A stretch of 64,000 bases of DNA. Source: Actinocatenispora sera. GTDB taxonomy: Bacteria; Actinomycetota; Actinomycetes; Mycobacteriales; Micromonosporaceae. Both the position numbers and the translations under genes were made by a program. The stretch is taken from contig NZ_AP023354.1 in NCBI RefSeq assembly GCF_018324685.1, positions 2,604,001 to 2,668,000 of the forward strand, given 5' to 3'. The first letter of the stretch is position 1. Each line of letters starts with the position of its first letter. The notes under the pieces are model-generated. The model saw only the letters and a program-made list of their open reading frames with translations. It searched no databases and was not told where the DNA came from. This document shows, in pieces, positions 34,024 through 41,891 of this stretch.

Positions 34024-35253
34024 TCACCGCGACAGCAGATCGACCGCCCGGTCGCAGACCAGTTCCAGCGCCCGCCGCACCTCGGCGCCGGCGAAGCTGG
34101 TGGCGTGGAACGAGACGTCCAGGTGCAGCACGCCGGACAGCTCGGCCACCGACACCGTGACGGCGTCCGGCCCGCCCGGCGTCAGAACGGTCTCGTTGCG
34201 CCGCTGTGCCGGCGGCGCCGCCCACGGCAGGGGCTCCAACGGTTCGGTCCGGCCGAAGTGCGTGAGGGTGATGGCCGGAGCGCCCGCCCAGCGGTCGGCG
34301 GCCCGCGCGGAGTGCGGCGCGAGCATGACGTGCGCCGTACGGGCGGCCATCATCGACAGGGTGCGGCCGGCCGCAAGCTCCGCGCGTACCGCGGTGTCGA
34401 TGGCGACCGGGGAGTCGAGCGGATCGGGCCGCAGGTACTGGCCGAACGCGAAGTTGCCGCTGACCTCGGTCGTCGCGGGCAGGTAGCGGCGGGCGTCGAC
34501 CAGGATCGTCACGCCGGGTCCGCGCGGCGGTAACCCGGCGGCGGCGAACGCCCGCAGGATCGCGGCGAACAGCGCCGACGCGGTGCTCACCGCCGGGGCC
34601 GCGGCCGAGCGCCAGTCCCGCAGCGCCGGCAGCAGTCGCGCGGACCGTACCGAGACGTGGCTCGGTTCGGGCCGCCAGCCGGCCGGGAGCTGCCGCTCCG
34701 GCACCGGCGGCCGCACCAGCCGCAGCGCCGCGGGTACCGAGCGGGGATGGCGGCCGAAGTGACCGAGCAGCGCCCGTGCCAGCGGGGCGCCCAGCGGCGG
34801 GGTCGCCGGGTCGGGGTCGCAGCCGGTCGCGCTCGACGCGAGCGCACCGAGCAGGGTGTTGAAGCCGCGCCCGTCGGCGAGGCAGTGGTTGACCGCGGCG
34901 GCCAGGTAGTCGCCGCAGACCGCGAGCCGCAGCGGTGCCTCGTCGACATCGGCGGCCCGTACCGCGGCGAGCGCCTGCCCGGCCGGATCGCCGGCCGGTG
35001 TCGGGGTCGAAACGAGCGCGGCCACCTGCGCGGGGACCCCGACCCCGGTACGCGGCACCCAGCGCCGGCCGTCGACCAGCCGACACAGCGGCGGCCAGCG
35101 CGGGTCGTCGGCCTGCCGGCGGATCAGCGCGGTGCGCAGGTCGGCCGCGCACAGCCCGTGCAGCGGGCCGATCAGCCGCACCATCCGTACCGAGGTCCAG
35201 GCCCGGTCGCGGTAGGCCACCCGGCGGCCGACGCCGGCCTGATGCGCGCTCAT
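34024..35253 (-). CDS. Condensation-domain-like (CoA-dependent acyltransferase fold) protein
   Basis: A 409-residue protein of the condensation/PapA/WES acyltransferase fold. The catalytic motif appears as NHCLADG with H123 and D127 (HxxxDG), preceded by LRLAVCGDYLAAAV. A second region SGNFAFGQYLRPD near residue 270 fits the family's conserved GNF-type loop, and ITLTHFGRTEPLEPLPW lies on the floor of the tunnel. In this setting it most likely acylates the sugar chain. ATG 35253 overlaps the GH26-like stop by 4 bp. Confidence 0.78.
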   Translation of the reverse strand: MSAHQAGVGRRVAYRDRAWTSVRMVRLIGPLHGLCAADLRTALIRRQADDPRWPPLCRLVDGRRWVPRTGVGVPAQVAALVSTPTPAGDPAGQALAAVRAADVDEAPLRLAVCGDYLAAAVNHCLADGRGFNTLLGALASSATGCDPDPATPPLGAPLARALLGHFGRHPRSVPAALRLVRPPVPERQLPAGWRPEPSHVSVRSARLLPALRDWRSAAAPAVSTASALFAAILRAFAAAGLPPRGPGVTILVDARRYLPATTEVSGNFAFGQYLRPDPLDSPVAIDTAVRAELAAGRTLSMMAARTAHVMLAPHSARAADRWAGAPAITLTHFGRTEPLEPLPWAAPPAQRRNETVLTPGGPDAVTVSVAELSGVLHLDVSFHATSFAGAEVRRALELVCDRAVDLLSR

Positions 35254-36245
35254 CCCTGGAACCTCGGATCGGCACCCATCGCCTTGACGGCGGCGAGCAG
35301 CTGCGGGGTGGCGTCGATGCGCCAGCTCAGCGCCGTGCTCTGGGAGGTGTCGGTGTCGAACCAGATCACCGCCCGGGTGCGGGGATGTCGGGCCACCCAC
35401 CGGCGCAGCTGCCCGACCCAGTGCGCGGCGAACTTCCCGTCCGCGCGCACGCCGGTCTCGGCGAGCATGAACGGCTTGTCCGTGCCGAGGTTGTACACCC
35501 GGTCGAACAGCTGGGCCGGCGACTTGGTGCCGTAGCTGTAGCCCGACACCGCGATCCAGTCCACGTACCGGTCGCCGGGGTAGTAGCGCCGCACGTCGTT
35601 CCAGCGGGCGTCCGGGTTGGAGTTGCGGTTCGGCCCCCACACCCACTGCACGTTCGTCGCGCCCTGCTTCGCGAAGATCGCGTGCAGGTGCCGCCAGGCG
35701 GCGACGAACCCGGCCGGGTTCTTGCCGTTGGCCGCGCCGCCCCAGACGAACCAGTCGCCGTTCATCTCCCACCCCCAGCGCAGCAGCACAGGCTTGCCGT
35801 ACCGCTTGAGCCGGTCGGCCTGCTCGGCGATCCAGGTGTCCTGCGACCCGTCCAGGATCTGCCGGTAGTAGGTGCCGCGCCACGACGCCATCAGCAGCTG
35901 GCCGGGGTCCGGCGCGGGCGAGCCGACCAGCAGCGAGTCCTTCCAGGCGAAGAACTCCTGGTCGATCCGGTACGAGCGGCCCAGCTGCCGGCGCCGCAAC
36001 GCCTCCGCCTGCTCGTGCGTGTGCCCGGACAGATCCAGGTACGCGCCGAACATGACCCGCTGCGGCGCCGGCCGGCTGGGGGTCGCCGACGGCGACGGTC
36101 GCGCCGACACCGACGACCGGCCGGCCGGGCTCGGTGGGTCGGCGCCGCCGCCACCGGACCCACCGGTACCGCAACCGGACAGCACGACCACGGTCGTCAG
36201 CAGTGCGGCGAGCATCGCGCGGCACCGCCGGGTACGGCCGGTCAT
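35250..36245 (-). CDS. GH26-like glycoside hydrolase lipoprotein
   Basis: A 331-residue lipoprotein. The signal peptide ends at a lipobox LSGC (C25), followed by a Gly/Ser/Pro linker to about residue 62. The catalytic (beta/alpha)8-like domain shows LLRWGWEMNGDWFVWGG with acid/base candidate E160, and KPFMLAETGVRADG with nucleophile candidate E263, the spacing expected for GH26 beta-mannanase-like enzymes. It would act on the outer face, probably trimming the exported polysaccharide. The ATG overlaps the deacetylase stop. Confidence 0.86.
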   Translation of the reverse strand: MTGRTRRCRAMLAALLTTVVVLSGCGTGGSGGGGADPPSPAGRSSVSARPSPSATPSRPAPQRVMFGAYLDLSGHTHEQAEALRRRQLGRSYRIDQEFFAWKDSLLVGSPAPDPGQLLMASWRGTYYRQILDGSQDTWIAEQADRLKRYGKPVLLRWGWEMNGDWFVWGGAANGKNPAGFVAAWRHLHAIFAKQGATNVQWVWGPNRNSNPDARWNDVRRYYPGDRYVDWIAVSGYSYGTKSPAQLFDRVYNLGTDKPFMLAETGVRADGKFAAHWVGQLRRWVARHPRTRAVIWFDTDTSQSTALSWRIDATPQLLAAVKAMGADPRFQG

Positions 36246-37051
36246 GTCAGTACCCGGCCGGAGATCCGGAAGACCTGGCGCCGGACCAGCCGCCAGGCCG
36301 GCTGGCCCAGCGCCCGCAGCCGGGCCGCCCAGGCCGGGCCGCCGGTCTCCACCAGCTCGACCACCTGCTCCCCGGTCTGCTCCGGCGTGGGCAGCAGCCG
36401 GGACACGGCGAAGCGGTCCGCGCCGATGGTGTGCAGCGCGCGCCCGACGATGCAGGCGTTGTCGTAGCCGTGCCGCGCGACCGCGGCGCGCACCGCGGCG
36501 TCCTGGTACCCGTGCGGGTAGCAGAACGACCGGATGCGCCGCCCGTACCGTTCGGTCAACCGCTCGCGGGCGATCCGTAGCTCCTCGTCGACCTGGCCGC
36601 GCGGCAGGACGTCCAGCGGGCGGTGGGTGAGGCCGTGGCAGCCGATCTCGACGCCGGCCGCGGCCACCTCGTCCAGCTCCGGCCAGTCCAGCAGCCGGCC
36701 GAACAGCCCGGCCCGGTCGCCCAGCCAGTCGGCCTCGTCGCCGAGCTGTCCGACCACCGGGTACAGCGTCGCGCCGGCGCCGACGGCCAGCAGGATCGGC
36801 AGCGCGTCGAGGAAGTCCGCGTACCCGTCGTCGAAGGTCACCGCGACCACCGGGTCGGTGAACCCGCCGGACACCAGGTCGAGCGCGTCGCTGAGCCCGA
36901 CCAGCCGGTACCCGGCCGAGGCCAGCGCGGCGAGGTGTTCACGCAGCCGCCGCTGCGGCACGGCCAGCTCGGCGAGCGGCCCCGCCGGGACCGTCGACAC
37001 CGAGTGGTACATCAGCACCGGCAGTGTGGCCGGGCCAGGCGGGTCTGCCAC
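36242..37051 (-). CDS. Polysaccharide deacetylase (NodB domain, CE4)
   Basis: A 269-residue CE4 enzyme. Motif 1 is VTFDDGYADF (72-80) with the catalytic D-D pair; motif 2 is CHGLTHRPL with zinc ligands H139 and H143; FCYPHGYQ follows as motif 3. These enzymes remove acetyl groups from N-acetylated sugars. No signal peptide is seen with GTG 37051, which has an AGAAGAGG site. It is the first gene of the minus-strand set. Confidence 0.88.
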   Translation of the reverse strand: MADPPGPATLPVLMYHSVSTVPAGPLAELAVPQRRLREHLAALASAGYRLVGLSDALDLVSGGFTDPVVAVTFDDGYADFLDALPILLAVGAGATLYPVVGQLGDEADWLGDRAGLFGRLLDWPELDEVAAAGVEIGCHGLTHRPLDVLPRGQVDEELRIARERLTERYGRRIRSFCYPHGYQDAAVRAAVARHGYDNACIVGRALHTIGADRFAVSRLLPTPEQTGEQVVELVETGGPAWAARLRALGQPAWRLVRRQVFRISGRVLT

Positions 37052-37407
37052 GATGCCTCTTCTCGTCGTGGTGCCGGGCGCGAACCCGACCCGAGTATCG
37101 GCACCGGCCGGGCCCGCAGACATCCACCACTCAGCCGGTACCCTCCGCCGCTCGGGCGCGCCGGGCCGCCCGAACCGCCCCGCCGCGGCGCCGACCGGCT
37201 CGCGCCGGGGCACTCCGCAGTACCGTTTCCGGCCGCGCAGCTCCCACCGCGGTGGACGGGCGGGAATGTGCGCGAACTGTGGAGTGCCGAGGCGTCAGCT
37301 GATACGGTCATGCGCGACGAAAGTTCGTGACGGGTCAGGGAGCGCTCAATCGACGTTCCAGCCGATGTTTCGGCCGCGTTGTGAGCGCGCGATCACCTGG
37401 AGGTGGT
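37052..37407. other. Divergent spacer before E1/peptide operon
   Basis: 356 bp between the deacetylase and the E1-like gene. A weak promoter may be TGTGGA (37278-37283), 16 nt, TGATAC (37300-37305), and a small dyad ACGAAAGTTCGT lies at 37317-37328. The half next to the deacetylase is Pro/Arg-coding-like GC-rich DNA with no supported gene. Confidence 0.35.
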
Positions 37408-38523
37408 ATGCGGCCCCGACTCAAGTCCGTCGCCTGGGAACGCGACGGTGCCCGGCTGCGGTTGGTGCACGACGTACGCGACCGGTTGCTCGTCGAGGAC
37501 CCCGACGGTGCGGTCGAGCGGCTGCTGGAGCTGCTCCGGGCCGGCGGCCGAACCGTCGCCGAGCTGGCGGAGCAGTTGGCGATGCCGGTGGACGACGTCG
37601 TCGCGGCCGTCGCGGCGCTCGACGAGTACCGGTTGCTGGAGGATGGCGAGCGGCTCGGCGGGTTCGGCGCGGCCGACAGCGAGCGCTACTTCAGCAACCT
37701 GGGCTTCTTCGAGACGTTCGCGTCGCTGTCGTGCAGCCGGGAGGACTTCCAGCGCCGGCTGCGCGCCGCACACGTTCTCGTGCTGGGCACCGGCGGGCTC
37801 AACTCCAACACGGTGCCGCACCTGTGCGGGCTGGGCGTCGGACGGCTGACCCTGCTGGACCGCGACACCGTCGACGCCCGCAACTTCGCCCGTCAGTACC
37901 TGTACCGGTGGGGCCAGCGCGGCGACCGCAAGGTGGCGCGGGCCGGCGAGTGGGTGCGCGAGTTCGACCCGGCGATCGAGGTGGACACGATCGACGCGGC
38001 CGTGGACTCGGCGGCGGCGCTGGCCGCGCTGCTCGACGAGTACGCGCCGGACGTGGTGATGTCCGGGATCGACAGCCCGGCCGACGTGGACGACTGGGTG
38101 AACGCGGAGTGCGTGCGTGCCGGTGTGCCCTACGTGCGGGGCGGCATGTGGGTCAGCCAGGGCGTCGTGTGGTCGGTGGATCCCGGCCGCAGCGCCTGCC
38201 GCCGGTGCGGCGTGCACGAGCCCGACGACGGTGACGCGGCCGGCGAGGCGGCCGCCATCCGGTTGCACGCCACGAAGCCGCGCGTCAACCGCGGCATCGG
38301 ACCGGTGGCCGGGCTGCTCGGTTCGCTGGCCGCGTTCGAGGTGTTGCGCTACCTCACCGGCTTCGAACCACCCGCGTACGCCGGCAGCCCCATCTCGGTG
38401 GACTTCGCGGCCGGTTGCCGGACCGATCAGGTCGAGTGGGCGCGCGATCCCGCGTGCCCGGTGTGCGGATCGATCGACGCGTCCGTTGCGACGGCCGGCG
38501 ACGCCGGCCTGGGCCGGCCGTGA
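37408..38523 (+). CDS. E1/ThiF-like adenylyltransferase with N-terminal leader-binding-like domain
   Basis: A 371-residue E1-superfamily enzyme. Residues about 6-80 form a small winged-helix domain (RLLVEDPDGAVERLLELLRA, then TVAELAEQLAMPVDDVVAAV) of the kind that binds RiPP leader peptides. The adenylating domain has LVLGTGGLNSNTVPHL (ATP loop, 127-134), D151 and D153 (LLDRDTVDARN), R162/Q163 and K175, so the catalytic set looks complete. Zinc cysteines are C264, C267, C350 and C353. There is no rhodanese or JAMM domain. It resembles MccB/PaaA-type peptide adenylators more than ThiF. ATG 37408 has GGAGGTGG; the peptide gene lies 64 bp downstream. Confidence 0.87.
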   Translation: MRPRLKSVAWERDGARLRLVHDVRDRLLVEDPDGAVERLLELLRAGGRTVAELAEQLAMPVDDVVAAVAALDEYRLLEDGERLGGFGAADSERYFSNLGFFETFASLSCSREDFQRRLRAAHVLVLGTGGLNSNTVPHLCGLGVGRLTLLDRDTVDARNFARQYLYRWGQRGDRKVARAGEWVREFDPAIEVDTIDAAVDSAAALAALLDEYAPDVVMSGIDSPADVDDWVNAECVRAGVPYVRGGMWVSQGVVWSVDPGRSACRRCGVHEPDDGDAAGEAAAIRLHATKPRVNRGIGPVAGLLGSLAAFEVLRYLTGFEPPAYAGSPISVDFAAGCRTDQVEWARDPACPVCGSIDASVATAGDAGLGRP

Positions 38524-38532
38524 GCCGTCCCT

Positions 38533-38558
38533 CGGTGGCCGCCGGCCCGGCGCCACCG
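38533..38558. other. Hairpin between E1-like gene and peptide gene
   Basis: CGGTGGC and GCCACCG form a 7-bp stem. It starts 9 nt after the E1 stop and ends about 14 nt before the strong ribosome site of the peptide gene. Such a structure can protect the 3' message and raise precursor levels, or act as a partial terminator. Confidence 0.5.
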
Positions 38559-38587
38559 AGCGGAGCCGTCGGAAGGAGGTGAACGCC

Positions 38588-38665
38588 ATGAAGATCGAGA
38601 TCAAGAAGATCGAGAACACCCGCCTGACCGGTTGTCAGATCGCGGGCAAGCTGTGCGACTCCTGA
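38588..38665 (+). CDS. Candidate RiPP precursor peptide, 25 residues, two cysteines
   Basis: A 26-codon gene (with stop). The peptide begins MKIEIKKIEN, a charged alternating segment suited to pair as a beta-strand with a leader-binding domain. It ends CQIAGKLCDS, a short core with C16 and C23. An almost perfect ribosome site, GGAAGGAGGTGAACGCC, precedes the ATG. AAG/ATC/GAG codons dominate and the local GC content is lower than around it. It lies between the E1-like enzyme and a PqqD-domain protease on the same strand. I do not recognise a named peptide family. The alternative, an accidental small frame, is unlikely given the ribosome site and placement. Confidence 0.78.
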   Translation: MKIEIKKIENTRLTGCQIAGKLCDS

Positions 38666-38712
38666 GGTGACCACGGTTCGGCCGGCCGGTACGACATGTC
38701 TGGAGGTGTCTC

Positions 38713-39963
38713 GTGACCACCGTTGGTGCCGATCTGGCTGCGGCGACGGCGCCGCTGGTGGTGGCGCGCGACGGCGCGGAGTGCGTACTGGGCCGGCCGG
38801 ATCTGGGGCTGTTCGTCACGGTGCCGGAGCCGGGCGCGGTGTTCGTGGAGGCGCTCCAGTCGGGTGCCTCGCTGGCCGAGGCGACCGACGCCGCGACCGC
38901 GGCCGCCGGCGAACCGGTCGACGGTGCGGACTTCGTGGCAACGCTGACCGCCGCCGGTCTGCTCGACCCGGTCGCGACGCAGCCGGACGCGGATCCGGAC
39001 GGGGAGGCTTCGCCGATCCGGGGTCGGCGGCAGCGGCCGATCCGGTGGATCGAAGGGGTCGACCCGGCGGTCGCCCGCCGGTTCTTCGGCCGGCCGGCCT
39101 GGATCGGGTACGGGTCGGCGGCGGCGATCGCGGTCGTGCTGCTGGTGGCGCGGCCGGAGTTGCGGCCCAGCTTCGAGAGCGTGTGGTTCCTGTCCGATCC
39201 GCTGCTGTCGCTGCTGGCGTTGCTGCCGTTGAGCCTGCTGTTCAATGCGCTGCACGAGATGTGGCACTGGCTGGCCGGCCGGGCTCTCGGCATCCCGGCG
39301 ATCTTCCGGTTCAGCTACCGCGGCGTGTACGTGGTGTTCGAGACCGATCTGAGCCAGATCGTCACCGTACCGCGGCGCCGCAGGTACGGCCCGTTCCTGG
39401 CCGGGATGGCGGTCGACAGCACCGTGCTGGCGGTCGTGTTGCTCGTCCGGTTGGCATACCTGCGGCAGCTCGTCGAGCTGCCGCCGCTGCTCGACCGGGT
39501 GCTGGCCGCCCTGGTGCTCAACCAGGTCATCTCGCTCGTGTGGCAGTTCGGCGCGGTGTTCCTCCGGTCCGACATGTACGCCGTGCTGGCGAACGCCTTG
39601 CGCTGCACCAACCTGTACCGGGTGACCTGGCTGACCACCAAGAACCGGCTCTGGCGGTTGTCCGACGACGACCGGGCCGAGCTCGCCGCGGCGAGCTCGC
39701 GGGACCGGACCGTGGCGCGCTGGTTCGGCGTGGTGTACCTGGTCGGGATCGGCGCCATGTGCTGGCTGTTCCTCACGTTCAACCTGCCGATCGTGCTGTC
39801 CATGCTGGTGTACGTCGGTGGCAACCTCGTCGTGCCGTCGGCGCATTCGGTGCCGTTCTGGGAGTCCGCCGCCGTCTCCCTCTACTTCCTCGTCGTGTAC
39901 GGCACTCCGGGGCTGCTGGCACTGCGCGAACGGCGACTGCGCAGGAAGGGTCTGCTGCTGTGA
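38713..39963 (+). CDS. PqqD-domain fused M50-like membrane metalloprotease
   Basis: A 416-residue protein. Residues about 15-88 form a PqqD-like domain (LVVARDGAECVLGRPDLGLF, VDGADFVATLTAAGLLDP), another leader-binding fold. About eight membrane helices follow. The zinc motif FNALHEMWHWLAGRALGIP holds H181, E182 and H185 (HExxH), and D235 in AGMAVDSTVL is the likely third ligand, as in M50/site-2 proteases. It probably binds the precursor and cleaves or exports it, like YydH in epipeptide systems. GTG 38713 has GGAGGTGTC. Its stop overlaps the next start by GTGA. Confidence 0.85.
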   Translation: MTTVGADLAAATAPLVVARDGAECVLGRPDLGLFVTVPEPGAVFVEALQSGASLAEATDAATAAAGEPVDGADFVATLTAAGLLDPVATQPDADPDGEASPIRGRRQRPIRWIEGVDPAVARRFFGRPAWIGYGSAAAIAVVLLVARPELRPSFESVWFLSDPLLSLLALLPLSLLFNALHEMWHWLAGRALGIPAIFRFSYRGVYVVFETDLSQIVTVPRRRRYGPFLAGMAVDSTVLAVVLLVRLAYLRQLVELPPLLDRVLAALVLNQVISLVWQFGAVFLRSDMYAVLANALRCTNLYRVTWLTTKNRLWRLSDDDRAELAAASSRDRTVARWFGVVYLVGIGAMCWLFLTFNLPIVLSMLVYVGGNLVVPSAHSVPFWESAAVSLYFLVVYGTPGLLALRERRLRRKGLLL

Positions 39964-40520
39964 GCCGCTTTCTCTGGCGGGCCGCCGCCGTCGGGGCGAT
40001 CGTCGCCGCGGTCGTCGCGCTGCTGGTCGGCCCGTACCGGGCACAGCTGGTGGCCACGGCCGCCGGTTCCCGCGCCCCGAGTCGCGCGGCACCGTGCCTG
40101 CCCGGTACGGGGGTGGCCATCATGGACAGCCCGCACATCTCGGTGGCGAGGGCGGCGTCCGTTCGGTACAACTCCGATCCGCCGACCTCCGGTCCGCACT
40201 TCCCGTTCGTGGCCGCGGTCGGCATCTACACCGCACCGTTGCCCGACGGGTTGACCGTGCACGCCCTCGAGCACGGCCACGTCGTCATCCACTACCCGCC
40301 CGCCACGGCGCCGGCGACCGTACGGCTGCTGCGCGACGTGCAGCGGCGCTTCCCCGCCGACACCCTGCTGGTGCCCCGCCCCGGCCTGCGCTCCATCACG
40401 CTGACCGCCTGGGGCCGCATCGACCGGCTCCCGCGCTACGACGAGGCGCGCATCGTCCGGTTCGTCACCGCCCTGCGCGGGCGCTACGACCATCACTGGA
40501 CGCGCCCCGACGGCTGCTGA
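39960..40520 (+). CDS. DUF3105 family protein, membrane-anchored
   Basis: A 186-residue protein with an N-terminal signal anchor (LWRAAAVGAIVAAVVALLVG) and an outside domain. The DUF3105 signature is clear: VRYNSDPPTSGPHFPFVAAV and LTVHALEHGHVVIHYPP near residues 95-112. The clustered histidines could bind a metal. The family has no established function and is often found near membrane or secretion genes. The GTG overlaps the protease stop (GTGA), so it is translated with the peptide operon. Confidence 0.87.
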   Translation: MSRFLWRAAAVGAIVAAVVALLVGPYRAQLVATAAGSRAPSRAAPCLPGTGVAIMDSPHISVARAASVRYNSDPPTSGPHFPFVAAVGIYTAPLPDGLTVHALEHGHVVIHYPPATAPATVRLLRDVQRRFPADTLLVPRPGLRSITLTAWGRIDRLPRYDEARIVRFVTALRGRYDHHWTRPDGC

Positions 40521-40540
40521 GCCGCGACGCCACGCCCCCT

Positions 40541-40581
40541 GGCCGGTCCGCCGGCCCAGCCGGATTGGTCCGGTTGGTTTT
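40541..40581 (+). terminator. Terminator of E1/peptide operon
   Basis: GGCCGG-TCCG-CCGGCC (40541-40556) is followed by CCGG-N6-CCGG (40560-40573) and then TTGGTTTT. This hairpin pair with a T-rich end, 20 nt after the DUF3105 stop, marks the operon's end and sets the questin-oxidase-like gene apart. Confidence 0.6.
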
Positions 40582-40650
40582 GCCCGTGATGGCCCTGTGC
40601 GAGCCGCCGTGGGTGGACGAGCCTGGGCAGCGAGGCGGAGGGAGCTGGCG

Positions 40651-41715
40651 GTGAACAGCGGAGCGCTGGACGACGCGTACGAGCGGCTGCATCGGATGGG
40701 CCCGGAGTACGAGGGGGACAGGGACCACAACAACGGGCTGACCAACCACGGCCCGATGGCGGCCGAGGTGCTGGCCCGGCGCGGGTACGGCGACCGGATC
40801 GGGCGCTGGGTCGACGGGTACCTGCCCCGGTTGGTGGAGCTGCCCGACACCCGGCAGCCGATCGCCGAGGCGAACTGGACCGCCGCGCTCGGCGACGGCA
40901 GCCGCGTCGCCGACTGGGTCGACCACTTCCGGCGGGAGCTGGCCGACCGGCCATGGCGAGAGGTACTGGTCGAGTGGTGGCCGCGGCTGCTGCCGGGGAT
41001 CGTTGCCGGCTCCACCCACGGGCTGATCCGGGTCGGTCACGCGGTGCGGGCGTTGCAGGACGGCGCGACCGGCCCGGCCGGTCTGGACGAGTTCGGCCAC
41101 GGGCTGGCGTTCTGGGCGGCGCGGTCCCGGCCGGTCCCGGCGGCACACCGGCCGGCCGGGCACCTCGAACCCGACCAGGCGCTCGCCGGCATCCCGCACC
41201 TGGCCGACCAGAGCGGGCTGATCGTGCAGCGGCTCGGCCGGCTCGCCGAACTGCCCGGGTGGCCGGCCGCGCAGGCGGCGCTGCGTGCCCCGGCGGCACC
41301 CGCGGAGGTACCGGAGCTGCTGGAGCGGCTCGTCGACGCCGCGGTGCTGCGCTACCTCGAGCGCGGCCACGGCAGCCCGGTGCTGCTGGTGCACACCGCC
41401 ACCGCGCCGAACGCGGTACTGCACACGCTGCCGCTGCTGCCCGACGAGCTGTGGGCGCCGAGCCTCGCCGCCGTGTGGTCCGCGTCGGCCGCGATCGTCT
41501 CCGCGTACGAACCGGCCCAGCCGCTGGCGCGCGCCGAGCTGCCGGCGGCACCGCGCGGCGACGACCCGGCCACCGCGATCGTCGAGCGGGCCACCGACCA
41601 CGGGGACGAGCACGTCATGAAGTTCACCGACACGGCGGTGGAGGCGTACGAGCGCACCGGTGACCCGGACACGCTCGCCGCCGCCCGGCACATCGTCGAG
41701 CTGACCTGCCGCTGA
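40651..41715 (+). CDS. Questin oxidase-like (DUF4243) protein
   Basis: A 354-residue helical protein. Family features include DDAYERLHRMGPEYEGDRDH with NNGLTNHGPMAAEVL, IVAGSTHGLIRVGHAVRAL (conserved H), and VLLVHTATAPNAVLHTLPLL near residue 250. Questin oxidase is a cofactor-independent Baeyer-Villiger-type ring-cleaving oxygenase in fungi; bacterial members act on unknown substrates. GTG 40651 follows a GGAGGGAG site. It is separated from the peptide operon by a terminator-like structure. Confidence 0.85.
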   Translation: MNSGALDDAYERLHRMGPEYEGDRDHNNGLTNHGPMAAEVLARRGYGDRIGRWVDGYLPRLVELPDTRQPIAEANWTAALGDGSRVADWVDHFRRELADRPWREVLVEWWPRLLPGIVAGSTHGLIRVGHAVRALQDGATGPAGLDEFGHGLAFWAARSRPVPAAHRPAGHLEPDQALAGIPHLADQSGLIVQRLGRLAELPGWPAAQAALRAPAAPAEVPELLERLVDAAVLRYLERGHGSPVLLVHTATAPNAVLHTLPLLPDELWAPSLAAVWSASAAIVSAYEPAQPLARAELPAAPRGDDPATAIVERATDHGDEHVMKFTDTAVEAYERTGDPDTLAAARHIVELTCR

Positions 41716-41891
41716 ATCGGTCGCCGGTTCGTCCCGGTTCCGGGTTTCGGCCCGCCCGGGCCGGGTAGCCGGTACCGGGAGCGGGCATTCCGTGCCGGAG
41801 CCGGAGCCGGGGCCGGGGGGCCGGGTGTCCGGCCGGTACCGGCCGGACGGCCGTGCCGAGCGCCGAGCCGGGTACGGCGGTGGGAGGCGGC

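Noticed and set aside
37408-38523. ThiF/MoeB for thiamine or molybdopterin synthesis
   Set aside because: There is no ThiS/MoaD-like carrier or thiamine/molybdopterin gene nearby, and the N-terminal leader-binding-like domain is foreign to those enzymes.
38117-38665. A 182-codon frame that ends with the peptide sequence
   Set aside because: It runs out of frame through the E1-like gene. The strong ribosome site and ATG at 38588 define the real short gene.
40651-41715. Questin-oxidase-like gene as part of the peptide pathway
   Set aside because: A terminator-like double hairpin with T-rich end and a 130-bp gap separate it, and it has its own ribosome site. A link is possible but not supported.
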